A stretch of 51,720 nucleotides of DNA, taken from contig UQYI01000019.1 of NCBI GenBank assembly GCA_900545265.1, forward strand, positions 1 through 51,720. The letters are read 5' to 3'. Positions 24,314 through 32,665 of the stretch are shown here, one piece after another (the stretch's first letter is position 1; each line of letters starts with the position of its first letter). The notes under the pieces are model-generated. The model did not search any database. It was given only the letters and a program-made list of their open reading frames with translations, and was not told the DNA's origin. Origin of the DNA: an uncultured Eubacteriales bacterium (GTDB taxonomy: Bacteria > Bacillota > Clostridia > Christensenellales > CAG-138). Made by a program: the position numbers and the translations under genes.

Positions 24314-24343
24314 ATTATACCGTCCCGGCACGGTCTTTGTCAA
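24314..24343 (-). promoter_or_regulatory. Consensus promoter of the SPT-like/SDR operon with a dyad in its spacer
   Basis: Minus strand: -35 TTGACA (24338-24343), 18-base spacer, -10 TATAAT (24314-24319); both hexamers are perfect. The spacer contains ACCGT-N6-ACGGT (24319-24334), an inverted repeat that could be an operator. The 336-base gap 24192-24527 holds this promoter, a leader of about 115 bases with no evident element, and the transketolase terminator. Confidence 0.8.
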
Positions 24344-24474
24344 TTCTGCCGCAAGTCGGAAACCCTTGTTAATCAAAAAGTAAGGATATCTCTCAATCCA
24401 AAGCTCTCCTCCGAAGCAGTTCAAATCCCTTCTGCCTGCATATGCTGCACTCCACTTGAGTCTCCTGCACATAT

Positions 24475-24504
24475 AAAAGGCAGCTTCCAAGAAGAAGCTG
24501 CCTT
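24475..24504 (-). terminator. Terminator after transketolase
   Basis: 11-bp stem AAGGCAGCTTC/GAAGCTGCCTT with a six-base loop, followed on the minus strand by CCTTTTAT. Confidence 0.8.
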
Positions 24505-24527
24505 CAGGTTCCATAACAAATACGGTT

Positions 24528-26513
24528 TTACTTTCTGCACTTTTCAATGGTGCGCATAGCCGCCTCATCCACCTTCTCGGCGGTAAAGCCCATGGCCGGG
24601 AATACTTCCTTATAGGGGCCGGAAGCACCGAAGTGATCGATGCACACCGTTTCTCCATCCAGCCCTACATACCGGCCCCAGCCGAAGGAAGCGCCCGCTT
24701 CCACGGCCACTCTGGCACGAATACCATCGGGCAGGATACTCTGCTTATACTCTTCGCTCTGCTGTTCGAAAAGCTCAAAGGAAGGAACGGAAACGATCCG
24801 GGCGGTGTATCCCTTTACCGCCAGCCGATCGGCGGCTTTGAACAACAACTCCACCTCGCTGCCGCTGCCCATGAGGATCACATCCGGCGTACCTTTGGGC
24901 TCCCGCAAGATGTAGGCACCCTTCAGTGCGTTCAGGCCGCTGCCCTCCAATTGGGGCAGGTTCTGCCGGGACAGCGCCAGGCAGGTGGGTCCTTCGTGCT
25001 GCAGGGCCGCCAGATATCCGGCAGCAGTCTCCCGGCCGTCGGCAGGACGGAATACCAGCGTATTGGGCACGGCTCGAAGCATGGCCAGCTGCTCAATGGG
25101 CTGGTGAGTGGGGCCATCCTCTCCCACACCGATGGAATCATGGGTAAGCACATACAGCACCGGCAGCTTCATAATGGCAGAAAGCCGCAGGGCAGGCTTG
25201 ACATAGTCGCTGAACACGAAGAAGGTGGCGCAGAAGACCCGCAGCCCTCCGTACAGCGCCATACCATTGCAGGCGCAGGCCATAGCCAATTCCCGCACGC
25301 CGAAATGGATGTTCCGTCCCTCATAGCAGCCGGGCTCCATGAAAGGAAGTCCCTTGAGCTCTGTCTTGGTGGAGGGAGCCAGATCTGCGCTGCCGCCCAG
25401 CAGGTTGGGCATGCCGGCCGCCAGACGATTAAGCACCGTACCGCTGCTGCTGCGGGAAGCTTCGCTGGGGGAGAATTCCCAGTAAGCAGGATCCTGCGCA
25501 AAATCAGGCAGCTTTCCTTCCCGCTCCGCTTTATACCGGGCAGCCAGTTCAGGATATGCCTGCTCGTAACGGGCAAATAGATCTTTCCATTGAGCCTCGG
25601 CGGCCTCGCCGGGCTTTTTCAGCGCATCAAAATGCGCATACAGTTCCTGAGGCACCGTGAACGCAGGATACTTCCAGCCCAGATTCTCTTTCATGAGCTG
25701 TACGTTCTCCTCACCCAAAGGTTCTCCGTGAACCTTCGCACTGCCTGCCCGGGGCGTACCGTATCCAATGACGGTATGCACAATAATCAAGGAAGGATGC
25801 TCCTTATCTGCCTGCGCCTTTTCCAGAGCAGCGGCGATGGCAGCGGTATCTTCCCCGTCCATGACCTCCAGCACCTGCCAGCCGTAGGCTTCAAAGCGCT
25901 TGTGCACATCCTCGGTAAAGGCGATGTCCGTGCCGCCTTCAATGGTGATGCGGTTGCTGTCATAAAAGGCAATGAGCTTATGGAGCTTCATGTGCCCGGC
26001 CAGGCTGGCGGCCTCATGGGAAACACCCTCCATCATGCAGCCGTCGCCCATAAGCACATAGGTATAATTGTTTACAATGGGGAAATCCTCCCGGTTATAC
26101 ACGGCAGCCTGATGGGCTTCCGCCATAGCCATACCCACAGCCATGGCAAATCCCTGGCCCAAGGGGCCAGTAGTGGCTTCCGCACCGGGGACCTCATGAT
26201 ACTCGGGGTGGCCGGGGCAGCGACTGCCCAGCTGACGGAAGTTGGCGATATCTTCCATGGACAGGCCATAGCCATAGAAGTGCAGCAGGGTATACAGCAG
26301 CATGGAAGCATGTCCGGAAGAAAGAACGAACCTGTCCCGAGCATCCCACCGGGGATCGGCGGGGTTATGCTTCATGTGTTTAAAAAGAGTGTAGCCCGTA
26401 GGGGCGCTGCCGATGGCCAGACCGGGATGTCCGGACTTTGCCTTTTGGATGGCTTCTGCGGTAAGGACCCGCATGGCGGTGATTGCCTGTTTTTCCATTG
26501 CTTGCTTTTCCAT
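24528..26513 (-). CDS. tkt: Transketolase
   Basis: 661 residues. It transfers two-carbon ketol units in the non-oxidative pentose phosphate pathway using thiamine diphosphate. Visible features: SGHPGLAIGSAP (substrate and cofactor loop), GPLGQGFAMAVGMA, the GDGCMMEGVSHEA diphosphate-binding motif with DSNRITIEG, then the pyrimidine domain with GVRELAMACACNGMAL and LTHDSIGVGEDGPTHQPIEQL, and a C-terminal domain. The first ATG has AGGAG eight bases upstream and is chosen. The first ten residues are a tandem repeat, MEKQA-MEKQA, copied at DNA level, which may give two initiation sites. It is 35 bases downstream of uridine kinase, probably in one transcript. Confidence 0.97.
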   Translation of the reverse strand: MEKQAMEKQAITAMRVLTAEAIQKAKSGHPGLAIGSAPTGYTLFKHMKHNPADPRWDARDRFVLSSGHASMLLYTLLHFYGYGLSMEDIANFRQLGSRCPGHPEYHEVPGAEATTGPLGQGFAMAVGMAMAEAHQAAVYNREDFPIVNNYTYVLMGDGCMMEGVSHEAASLAGHMKLHKLIAFYDSNRITIEGGTDIAFTEDVHKRFEAYGWQVLEVMDGEDTAAIAAALEKAQADKEHPSLIIVHTVIGYGTPRAGSAKVHGEPLGEENVQLMKENLGWKYPAFTVPQELYAHFDALKKPGEAAEAQWKDLFARYEQAYPELAARYKAEREGKLPDFAQDPAYWEFSPSEASRSSSGTVLNRLAAGMPNLLGGSADLAPSTKTELKGLPFMEPGCYEGRNIHFGVRELAMACACNGMALYGGLRVFCATFFVFSDYVKPALRLSAIMKLPVLYVLTHDSIGVGEDGPTHQPIEQLAMLRAVPNTLVFRPADGRETAAGYLAALQHEGPTCLALSRQNLPQLEGSGLNALKGAYILREPKGTPDVILMGSGSEVELLFKAADRLAVKGYTARIVSVPSFELFEQQSEEYKQSILPDGIRARVAVEAGASFGWGRYVGLDGETVCIDHFGASGPYKEVFPAMGFTAEKVDEAAMRTIEKCRK

Positions 26514-26548
26514 TGCTCTCTCCTGATGATTTTATTTTAAACCTGTAT

Positions 26549-27205
26549 TTAAATGCTGCTTTGCGGCGTTTGTGCGGCGGCTTCTTCTTCAAATCGTTCC
26601 GCCAGCACCTTGGTGGTAAGGTAAGCAGAAATGGCATCTATGGCCATGCGGTTGTGCCCGCCCCGCATAATGGCAAAGTCTGCATCTTTGATGTATTCTT
26701 TAATGTACTTTTCGTACATGGGTTTCACCGTTTCCATATACTGTTCCGTTACAGAATCCAGTGAGCGCCCCCGGGATTTCATATCCCGCCGGATCCGCCG
26801 CAGCAGGCACACATCAATATCCACATGCATGTAGACCTTCAGGCTCATAAGCTCACAGATCCTGGGATCATGAAACATATGGATGCCCTCCATAATAAGC
26901 ACCTGGGGCGGCTCCATCAATTCCTGCGTATCCGCCCGAAGATGTTTGGCGTAATCGTACCCCTTTTTGTAAATGGGACGGCCGCTCATAAGGGTCTTGA
27001 GATCCTCCAGCAGCTCGTCATAGTTAAAAATGGAAGGCTCATCGTAATTCAAGTGACAGCGTTCTTCAAAGGAAAGCTGAGGGAAACTCCTGTAGTAGCA
27101 ATCCTGCCCCATAATGGTGCAGGAACAGGTCAGACTGTCCTGAATACGTTTGGCCAGGGTGCTTTTCCCGCTTCCGGAAGCGCCGCAAATACCTACGATG
27201 ATCAT
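26549..27205 (-). CDS. udk: Uridine kinase
   Basis: 218 residues from the ATG at 27205, which follows GGAGGG and AGAGGAAA. An upstream in-frame start would lie inside the promoter. The P-loop is GASGSGKS (8-15). Asp/Tyr substrate contacts lie in MGQDCYYRSFPQ and the NYDEPSIFNYDELLEDL segment. The Lys/Arg lid appears in RRIRRDMKSRGRSLDS. It phosphorylates uridine and cytidine to UMP and CMP with ATP or GTP in pyrimidine salvage. It neighbours a cytidine deaminase-like gene and shares a transcript with transketolase, coupling nucleoside ribose recycling with the pentose phosphate route. Confidence 0.92.
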   Translation of the reverse strand: MIIVGICGASGSGKSTLAKRIQDSLTCSCTIMGQDCYYRSFPQLSFEERCHLNYDEPSIFNYDELLEDLKTLMSGRPIYKKGYDYAKHLRADTQELMEPPQVLIMEGIHMFHDPRICELMSLKVYMHVDIDVCLLRRIRRDMKSRGRSLDSVTEQYMETVKPMYEKYIKEYIKDADFAIMRGGHNRMAIDAISAYLTTKVLAERFEEEAAAQTPQSSI

Positions 27206-27239
27206 TTTCCTCTCGCCCTCCCTTATTTCTCCTTTATAT

Positions 27240-27268
27240 AGTATACTCGTTGCATCTGCTTTTTGCAA
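27240..27268 (-). promoter_or_regulatory. Promoter of udk-tkt
   Basis: Minus strand: -35 TTGCAA (27263-27268), 17-base spacer, -10 TATACT (27240-27245), about 34 bases before the udk ATG. Because it overlaps an upstream in-frame extension of udk, it supports the shorter start. Confidence 0.65.
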
Positions 27269-27353
27269 GGGAAACCTGGCAAAAGCAATCTGCCGGGCGG
27301 CCGGTCTCTATGGGTTTCCCACCGGTGCACACAGCCTGCCGCTCCGATGCACC

Positions 27354-27788
27354 CTATCTGCTGCTTTTACAGTATCTTTCCATCCCCCACCATTGGGGCA
27401 TCAGCGCTTCCAGTGTGATCGTTTGCCGGGTTTCATAATCCACCAGTATTTCCATGTCTTTATTTCTTAGGGATAACTGCATGAAAAACTCCCTGCACGC
27501 TCCGCATGGCATTCCGCTCCCTTCTCCGTAAGGCGGTATATCCCTGAAGGCTATCAGCCTTTTGATCACGGTTTGTCCGCTGTTTAAATACATATTCAAG
27601 GCAGCGGCTCTTTCGGCGCATATATTCATGACTCCGCTGCATCCTTCTATGCAGCAGCCGGTGTATATCTCTCCATTTTCGCTTTCCAACGCACATACCA
27701 CATGATGTGCATAGATAAAGGGAGAAACCTCTTCCGGATGATACTGCTCCTTCGCCTTCAAATACAATTCATGCCAAATATCTGCCAT
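27354..27788 (-). CDS. Cytidine deaminase-family protein
   Basis: 144 residues from the ATG at 27788, chosen because GGGAGG lies six bases upstream of it and inside the longer frame. Zinc and catalytic motif CAE at C57-E59 (NICAERAA) and PCGAC with C95 and C98 define the cytidine deaminase fold; E59 is the proton shuttle. The substrate loop reads YAHHVVCALESENGEIYTGCCIEGC. Members include cytidine deaminase, blasticidin-S deaminase and free-living homologues of unclear substrate. Next to uridine kinase, a pyrimidine nucleoside salvage role is likely, but the loops are not those of the classic tetrameric enzyme (SPYSKF-type motif is replaced by EVSPFIYAHH). Confidence 0.85.
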   Translation of the reverse strand: MADIWHELYLKAKEQYHPEEVSPFIYAHHVVCALESENGEIYTGCCIEGCSGVMNICAERAAALNMYLNSGQTVIKRLIAFRDIPPYGEGSGMPCGACREFFMQLSLRNKDMEILVDYETRQTITLEALMPQWWGMERYCKSSR

Positions 27789-27824
27789 GTTTCCTCCCAA
27801 AGTCCTGATTTATTTTTTACATAC

Positions 27825-27853
27825 AGTATAGCAGAACGCAGTGAAAATGCGAA
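27825..27853 (-). promoter_or_regulatory. Promoter of the deaminase gene
   Basis: Minus strand: -35 TTCGCA (27848-27853), 17-base spacer, -10 TATACT (27825-27830), about 37 bases before the start. Confidence 0.5.
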
Positions 27854-27957
27854 CTCCTCATTTGCCGCAAATAGTTCTTCCCTGTGCAAACAGCTTTTAG
27901 CCGGCCAACGGTGCATTTTGTTTCAGAGAATACGGCTGTGAAAGCCATCCTTCCGAA

Positions 27958-27990
27958 ATTGCCCCCGGTACGGGGCAATCTCCGTTTTTT
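27958..27990 (+). terminator. Terminator-like hairpin pointing right with no gene before it
   Basis: ATTGCCCC/GGGGCAAT, a perfect eight-bp stem with a six-base loop, followed four bases on by six T (27985-27990) on the plus strand. No plus-strand gene precedes it. It may end a small RNA or serve as backup for the minus-strand operon. Apart from this, a second hairpin and the deaminase promoter, the 27801-28065 gap shows nothing clear. Confidence 0.45.
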
Positions 27991-28000
27991 CACAAAAAGC

Positions 28001-28039
28001 AAAAACCCTCCCGCAGAAAACAGGCTTTCTGCAGAAGGG
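28001..28039 (-). terminator. Terminator of the nine-gene ROK-controlled operon
   Basis: A 14-bp stem, CCCTTCTGCAGAAA with TTTCTGCGGGAGGG (G-U pairs included), is followed on the minus strand by TTTTTGCTTTTTG. Confidence 0.8.
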
Positions 28040-28065
28040 ATTCCATGCAATATAACTGTTTTTGT

Positions 28066-29085
28066 TCAGAAAAGACAGGGTTTCCCGGTTTTTCCGGATT
28101 CATAAATTCCAAGGATCACTTCCAGCGGCGGCCGGCCGGTGGACACATCCGCCATCAGGGGCGCACCGTGCAAAACAGCATATACCAGATTCTGTATCTG
28201 TGTCACATGGCCGGAGCATGCAATGGCCCCCGGATCGGAGGAGGCTACGTTTTGGGCGTTTTTTCCTACGGGAATACGGCAGGGAATGGGCAGATCCCAG
28301 CGGAGAATGGAATCCTCCTCCATGACGACACTGCCTTTGTCCCCACAGATCTCAATACGACGGGGATAACCGGGGAAGCAAGTAGTGGAGCCCTCTATAG
28401 TGCCTATGGCTCCGTTGGCAAACTCGACTATGGCGGCAGCGGAATCCTCCACTTCCACAGGCCGGGTCAAGGTTTTTGTAATGGCAGAAAGACTTTTCAG
28501 CGGTCCCATAAGATATCGGAACACGTCTATGCCGTGTATACCCTGATTCATCAGGCAGCCGCCGCCGTCCATTTCCCATGTGCCCCGCCAAGCGCCGGAA
28601 GCATAATACTCCAAAGAACGGTAGTATTTCATTTGCAGGCTTCCGGAAACGATCCTGCCGAAAGCGCCTTCCTGTATGGCCCGGCGCACCTCTCTGGTGG
28701 CATCGGAAAACCGATATTGTGAAATGACGCAGGTCTTGACACCGGTACGCTCCGCCGTTTCGATCATACGATCCGCATCCGCCAGAGTAAGACTCATAGG
28801 CTTTTCACAAACCATGTGTTTGCCCGCCTCCATGGCTGCTATAGCCTGCGAAGCGTGGAGCCCGCTGGGCGTACAGATGCATACCGCATCTACCTCCGGA
28901 CTTGCCAGCAAGGCCTCCATAGTGGGATACACCGTTACATTATGCTCTCGGGCAAAGCGCTCTGCGCTGGCCATGTTGGGGTCAAACACTCCCGTCAGGC
29001 ATGCTTCCGGAATCTGAGCAATGGCTGCTCCATGGATCCGTGCGATCATCCCGCAGCCGATAAGCGCAAATCTGACTTTGTTCAT
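28066..29085 (-). CDS. Gfo/Idh/MocA family oxidoreductase (distal copy)
   Basis: 339 residues. The N-terminal Rossmann fold (about 1-120) carries IGCGMIARIH and the CEKPM motif, whose Lys is the usual catalytic base; the C-terminal half is the alpha/beta substrate domain with NQGIHGIDVFRYLMG providing the conserved His. Relatives oxidise a sugar or inositol hydroxyl to a ketone with NAD(P). It is the last gene of the operon, three bases after the TIM-barrel gene. A second, distantly related Gfo/Idh enzyme lies upstream, so two oxidation or reduction steps, or an oxidation-reduction pair, are likely. Exact substrate unknown. Confidence 0.9.
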   Translation of the reverse strand: MNKVRFALIGCGMIARIHGAAIAQIPEACLTGVFDPNMASAERFAREHNVTVYPTMEALLASPEVDAVCICTPSGLHASQAIAAMEAGKHMVCEKPMSLTLADADRMIETAERTGVKTCVISQYRFSDATREVRRAIQEGAFGRIVSGSLQMKYYRSLEYYASGAWRGTWEMDGGGCLMNQGIHGIDVFRYLMGPLKSLSAITKTLTRPVEVEDSAAAIVEFANGAIGTIEGSTTCFPGYPRRIEICGDKGSVVMEEDSILRWDLPIPCRIPVGKNAQNVASSDPGAIACSGHVTQIQNLVYAVLHGAPLMADVSTGRPPLEVILGIYESGKTGKPCLF

Positions 29086-29088
29086 CCT

Positions 29089-29967
29089 TCAAGCCTCCTG
29101 CCATCCATAGCTGTCCCGCAGTATTTTGAAATACGCCTCCGTTGCCTCATATCCGCCGTTGGAAAAAACGCTGCCCTGAGGCAGAGAAAGCTCCTTTTCT
29201 GCAAAAGAGGCTCGGTGTATGCGATAATGTGTCTCCACAGACACCCACCCATGGTATCCATCCTGCTTCAGCCGGTCAAAAAGGCCGTGGTAATCCACGT
29301 CTCCCTCTCCCATAAGCGCCGGAGTATAGAATTCACACCCGGCGGCAGAAGCCTTGGTATCCTTTACATGCACGTGGAACAGATAGGGCTTCAGCAGCTC
29401 ATATCCTACCGGATAAGGAGGGGGACAGGCCGGGTCTGCAGCTTCGTTTCCGGCATCAAACAGCGCCCCCACCCGCTCCGAAGAGAGCAACTGCAAAAAT
29501 TCATAAAGCGAGCGCATGTTTGCCGTGCATACGCTGGGTTCGGATTCAATGGCAATGCGGATCCCTTCCTCCCGGGCAACGTCTATGGCTTTAGCATATG
29601 CATCAGCCAGTTCCATGGGCGTAGGCACAGCATCCGCTCTGCGCCAGAAAGTGAACCCGCGCACCAGATCCGTGCCCCAGCTGTGAGCGGCCTGCGCACA
29701 CCGGCGAAGTCCCTCCAGGTGGGTGCGAACAGCTGCCGGATCATCATGGTTGCATTTGAAGAAGGGCGGCGCCACAGCGCAAATCTTCAGTTCGTGCTCT
29801 TTGCATATCCGGCCGATGGCACGAACATCTTCCGGTGTCATCTCAAAAGGATTTTTCTCGTTTACGGAACGGATCTCTACACCATCCAGCCCATATTTTT
29901 TTGCCAAAGTGCAAGCGATGGCCAGATCCTGCGATATTTCATCGCTGATTACAGCTGTTTTATACAA
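29089..29967 (-). CDS. Sugar phosphate isomerase/epimerase family TIM barrel
   Basis: 292 residues of the xylose-isomerase-like TIM barrel / AP-endonuclease 2 family. Likely metal ligands are the Glu in IAIESEPS, Asp in GALFDAGNE, His in FHVHVKDT and Glu in WVSVETHYR, in the usual order around the barrel. Members include inosose dehydratase IolE, 3-keto sugar epimerases/dehydratases and the catalytic subunit of C-glycoside lyases; these act on keto-sugars produced by Gfo/Idh enzymes, such as those on either side here. Between creatininase-like and Gfo/Idh genes in a tight operon (14 and 3 base gaps). Substrate unassigned. Confidence 0.88.
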   Translation of the reverse strand: MYKTAVISDEISQDLAIACTLAKKYGLDGVEIRSVNEKNPFEMTPEDVRAIGRICKEHELKICAVAPPFFKCNHDDPAAVRTHLEGLRRCAQAAHSWGTDLVRGFTFWRRADAVPTPMELADAYAKAIDVAREEGIRIAIESEPSVCTANMRSLYEFLQLLSSERVGALFDAGNEAADPACPPPYPVGYELLKPYLFHVHVKDTKASAAGCEFYTPALMGEGDVDYHGLFDRLKQDGYHGWVSVETHYRIHRASFAEKELSLPQGSVFSNGGYEATEAYFKILRDSYGWQEA

Positions 29968-29981
29968 GCAAAAGTCCTCCT

Positions 29982-30743
29982 TTATTGTGCAAGGGCCTCC
30001 ATAATGAACTGTGAAACGGCCTCCACGCCCCTTTGCAGCAGCAGGCGACCCTTCTCTGCCGTGGCCAAAGACATATTGCCCCAGGCTCCGCTTTTGCAGT
30101 ACTGACGGAAGCAGCCGTAAGTCTTAAAGGGCGTACCGTTCCAACGATTCACCTTTTCCAAAGCCGGTGCAGGTGTCTCAGCAAGGGCATCCTCCATACG
30201 GACAAGCTCTTTGCACAGGACAAAGGCTACGCTGGTGATCATCTCACTGCCGTGCCCACGTCCGGTTGCCGTGTCTTCCAGCACGCCGCAGGAGCGGCTT
30301 CCCACAGCAGCCCACCAGTCTGCCAGCAGGACCTTTTTTCCTTCAATGGTCAGGCGACGGCAAACAGAATTAGCGGCATGGCAGTTCAGCGAGTGCGTGG
30401 CCAAAAACACAACGGCTCTGAATCCGCTGTGGATCAAAAGCGAATTTGCCACTGCATACAGATACTCCTCCAGTACCGTCTGAGGAATATGCACCGTACC
30501 CGGATAAGAGCCAAATTCCAACGTATCCCCATAGGGGATCAGCGGCGCGCTCAAACAGCCCGTTTGTTCTGCAATGGGATCCACGATGGCTTCAGCCACC
30601 ATATCGTCCAGTCCCAGGGGGCCGTGCTGCCCCAATATTTCCAGAGACCCTATGGGAATAATCACGGCAGACGCTTCGGGGGCTCGCTGTATAAGTTCCC
30701 TGACGGTCATATCCTTTATGCGGGTGCTTTTTGTATATTCCAT
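29982..30743 (-). CDS. Creatininase-family amidohydrolase (divergent)
   Basis: 253 residues from the ATG at 30743. The longer frame to 30833 overlaps the preceding gene and is rejected. No ribosome site is visible; the start is four bases after the upstream stop, so translation is probably coupled. Motifs: IGSLEILGQHGPLGLDDM, NCHAAN (canonical NGHGGN) and a GHGSEM segment giving further His and Glu ligands. In creatininase the first motif is E-x-H; here E35 and H40 are five apart, so the metal site geometry differs. Family members open lactams, formamides or cyclic amides, and some act on sugar-derived molecules. The substrate is probably the operon's intermediate; lactonase-like action is a guess. 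Confidence 0.82.
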   Translation of the reverse strand: MEYTKSTRIKDMTVRELIQRAPEASAVIIPIGSLEILGQHGPLGLDDMVAEAIVDPIAEQTGCLSAPLIPYGDTLEFGSYPGTVHIPQTVLEEYLYAVANSLLIHSGFRAVVFLATHSLNCHAANSVCRRLTIEGKKVLLADWWAAVGSRSCGVLEDTATGRGHGSEMITSVAFVLCKELVRMEDALAETPAPALEKVNRWNGTPFKTYGCFRQYCKSGAWGNMSLATAEKGRLLLQRGVEAVSQFIMEALAQ

Positions 30744-30747
30744 AAAC

Positions 30748-31785
30748 TCAGTCGCGGCAGCAAACCCGGACGGGCTGGCCGGTAAGGGAGGACTGCGTGA
30801 TAGCATGCACCACATCCATGGAGCGGCACGCATCCATAAGGGTGCTTCGAGGAGATTCGCCCCCCAAAAGGCTGCCAGTAAACTCTGTCCATTCCTGCTT
30901 GAATGGATGGTGATCCACTGAACCGCTGTTTGGCTCTATCATGGGCAATTCGATCCAGTCATTCTGCTTGGGAAACAGTTTGGAGGAGTACAGCTTTCCG
31001 TTTCGAATAGCCCCCTGGGTACCCAGCACATCAATATTAAACTGATACGGGAAAGCCAGCCCATCCAAAGAAGCGGACATCCGCCCCACAGAGCCGTTTG
31101 CAAACTTTACCGATGCAGAAAGAGTCGTATTAAAATCAAAGTCCGCTCGCCCGGGTGCAGCAAAGGCAAAAACCTCTTCTACCTCGCCGTTCAGGTATCT
31201 GGCCGCATCCGCCGCATGGCAGCCGCCGGTGATCATAGCGCCCCCGGCGAATTCCTTTTTTCGAATCCATGGATAACTGGAAAAGGATGGCTTAATGCCG
31301 TGCCAGTAGTCCGTTCCCGTGTAATATACATCACCGATTGCGCCGCTGCGGATAAGGTCTTTCAGATTTTCCACCAGAGGCACCCAGCGGATCAAAAAGC
31401 TCACCACTGTTTTCAACTCCTGATTGGCACTGGCGGCAGCAAAAAGCGCATCCGTTTCCTCCTGAGTGATGCCTACGGGTTTTTCCAACACCAGATGCTT
31501 TTTCGCCTGCAGCGCCAGCAGGCTTTCCTCTGCGTGCAGATAGTTGGGCATACATTCCACTATCACGTCTACATCCGGGTCTGCCAACATATCGGCATAG
31601 GCATTGTAAATACGGGCCTGGGGAGCCGCGCTGCGGGCAAAGGCTCTGGCATGTTCCGGATCTCTGCCGCATACTGCGGCTATATATACATGGGGATTGG
31701 CTTGGATAGCCTCTGCATGCTGCCGGGCCACCTGACCGGTGCCCCGGATCCCCACACCGAATTTTCCTTCTTTATAGTTCGCCAT
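30748..31785 (-). CDS. Gfo/Idh/MocA family oxidoreductase (proximal copy)
   Basis: 345 residues. The N-terminal dinucleotide fold is marked by GIRGTGQVARQH, and LEKPVG carries the catalytic Lys. The substrate domain contains GGCHAADAARYLNG with the conserved His. The glycine motif (GxRGTG) is slightly unusual. It differs considerably from the distal copy and is unlikely to be a recent duplicate. It begins three bases after the ATPase stop and ends four bases before the creatininase-like start, all in one transcript. Probably an NAD(P)-dependent sugar-ring or glycoside dehydrogenase. Confidence 0.9.
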   Translation of the reverse strand: MANYKEGKFGVGIRGTGQVARQHAEAIQANPHVYIAAVCGRDPEHARAFARSAAPQARIYNAYADMLADPDVDVIVECMPNYLHAEESLLALQAKKHLVLEKPVGITQEETDALFAAASANQELKTVVSFLIRWVPLVENLKDLIRSGAIGDVYYTGTDYWHGIKPSFSSYPWIRKKEFAGGAMITGGCHAADAARYLNGEVEEVFAFAAPGRADFDFNTTLSASVKFANGSVGRMSASLDGLAFPYQFNIDVLGTQGAIRNGKLYSSKLFPKQNDWIELPMIEPNSGSVDHHPFKQEWTEFTGSLLGGESPRSTLMDACRSMDVVHAITQSSLTGQPVRVCCRD

Positions 31786-31788
31786 AGT

Positions 31789-32547
31789 TTATTTCTCCAG
31801 CATGTTGTATATCTGAAGAGTGTACGCATTGAATTCAGGCGTCATCTTCATCTCCAGGTTTCTGGGTCTGGGCAACTCCACGCTTACGTTCCCTACCATT
31901 TGGGAAGGACGGGCGGAAAGCACTACGATTCTGTCCGACAGAAACACGGCTTCGCTGATCTCATGAGTAACAAACAGAACCGTCTTTTTTGCTTCGGCCC
32001 AGATGCGAAGCAGTTCAAAATTCATTTTTTCGCGGGTAATGGCGTCCAACGCACCGAAAGGTTCATCCATCAAAATGAGCTTGGGGTCATGGATCAGAGC
32101 TCTTGCAATGGAAACACGCTGCTGCATGCCGCCGGAAAGTTCATTGGGATAGGCCCTTTCAAAGCCTTTCAGTCCCACCAGTTCCAAAAGTTCTCTGGCC
32201 CGAGGCTCATACTTTTTTCGATCCAGTTTCAGGATCTCTATGGGCAGCAGCACATTGTCGATGACCCGCCGCCAATCCAGCAGCAGCGCCTTCTGGAATA
32301 CAAAACCCACCTCCCGCTTGGGATCAAAATACTGCTTGTCTACGATCAACTCCCCGGAAGTCTGCTGCATGAGCCCCGCAATAATTCGCATCAGGGTGGT
32401 TTTGCCGCAGCCGGAAGGGCCGACGATGCTGACAAATTCCTCTACCCCTACATCAAAAGTAACACTGCCTAAAGCTTCCAAAGTGCCCTCGCGGGTGGTA
32501 TATACCTTTTTCAGATTCCGAATGGACAATAACGTTTTTTCTTCCAT
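31789..32547 (-). CDS. ABC transporter ATP-binding protein, nitrate/sulfonate/taurine class
   Basis: 252 residues. Walker A GPSGCGKT (43-50), LSGGMQQRVSIARAL signature, Walker B KLILMDEPFGALD, and the H-loop in FVTHEISEAVFLSDRI. Sequence features are of the SsuB/TauB/ThiZ group that energises uptake of sulfonates, pyrimidine precursors and small aromatic or riboflavin-like compounds. It works with the two permeases and the lipoprotein encoded just upstream. A stem-loop lies between the binding-protein gene and this one. Confidence 0.92.
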   Translation of the reverse strand: MEEKTLLSIRNLKKVYTTREGTLEALGSVTFDVGVEEFVSIVGPSGCGKTTLMRIIAGLMQQTSGELIVDKQYFDPKREVGFVFQKALLLDWRRVIDNVLLPIEILKLDRKKYEPRARELLELVGLKGFERAYPNELSGGMQQRVSIARALIHDPKLILMDEPFGALDAITREKMNFELLRIWAEAKKTVLFVTHEISEAVFLSDRIVVLSARPSQMVGNVSVELPRPRNLEMKMTPEFNAYTLQIYNMLEK

Positions 32548-32617
32548 ACTGTTTTAATGCTTTTGCCCGGGCAAAAGGACTCCTTACTTTGATGTTTTGT
32601 TACGGAGGAAAGGAACA

Positions 32618-32651
32618 GGGGCTGCGCCGAAAAGAGATCTGGTGCAGCCCC
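32618..32651 (-). promoter_or_regulatory. Intercistronic stem-loop after the binding-protein gene
   Basis: 11-bp stem GGGGCTGCACC/GGCGCAGCCCC on the minus strand (one G-U pair), 15 bases after the binding-protein stop and 70 before the ATPase start, without a T-run. Such loops protect the 3' end of the upstream message and raise binding-protein yield relative to other subunits. Confidence 0.55.
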
Positions 32652-32665
32652 CGGCAAAGATCTTA

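Noticed and set aside
24155..24476. Open minus frame between transketolase and the SPT-like gene
   Set aside because: It crosses a terminator and a perfect TTGACA-18-TATAAT promoter, and it overlaps both neighbours out of frame.
27884..28105. 73-codon plus-strand frame in the gap before the catabolic operon
   Set aside because: It runs through two terminator hairpins and has no ribosome site.
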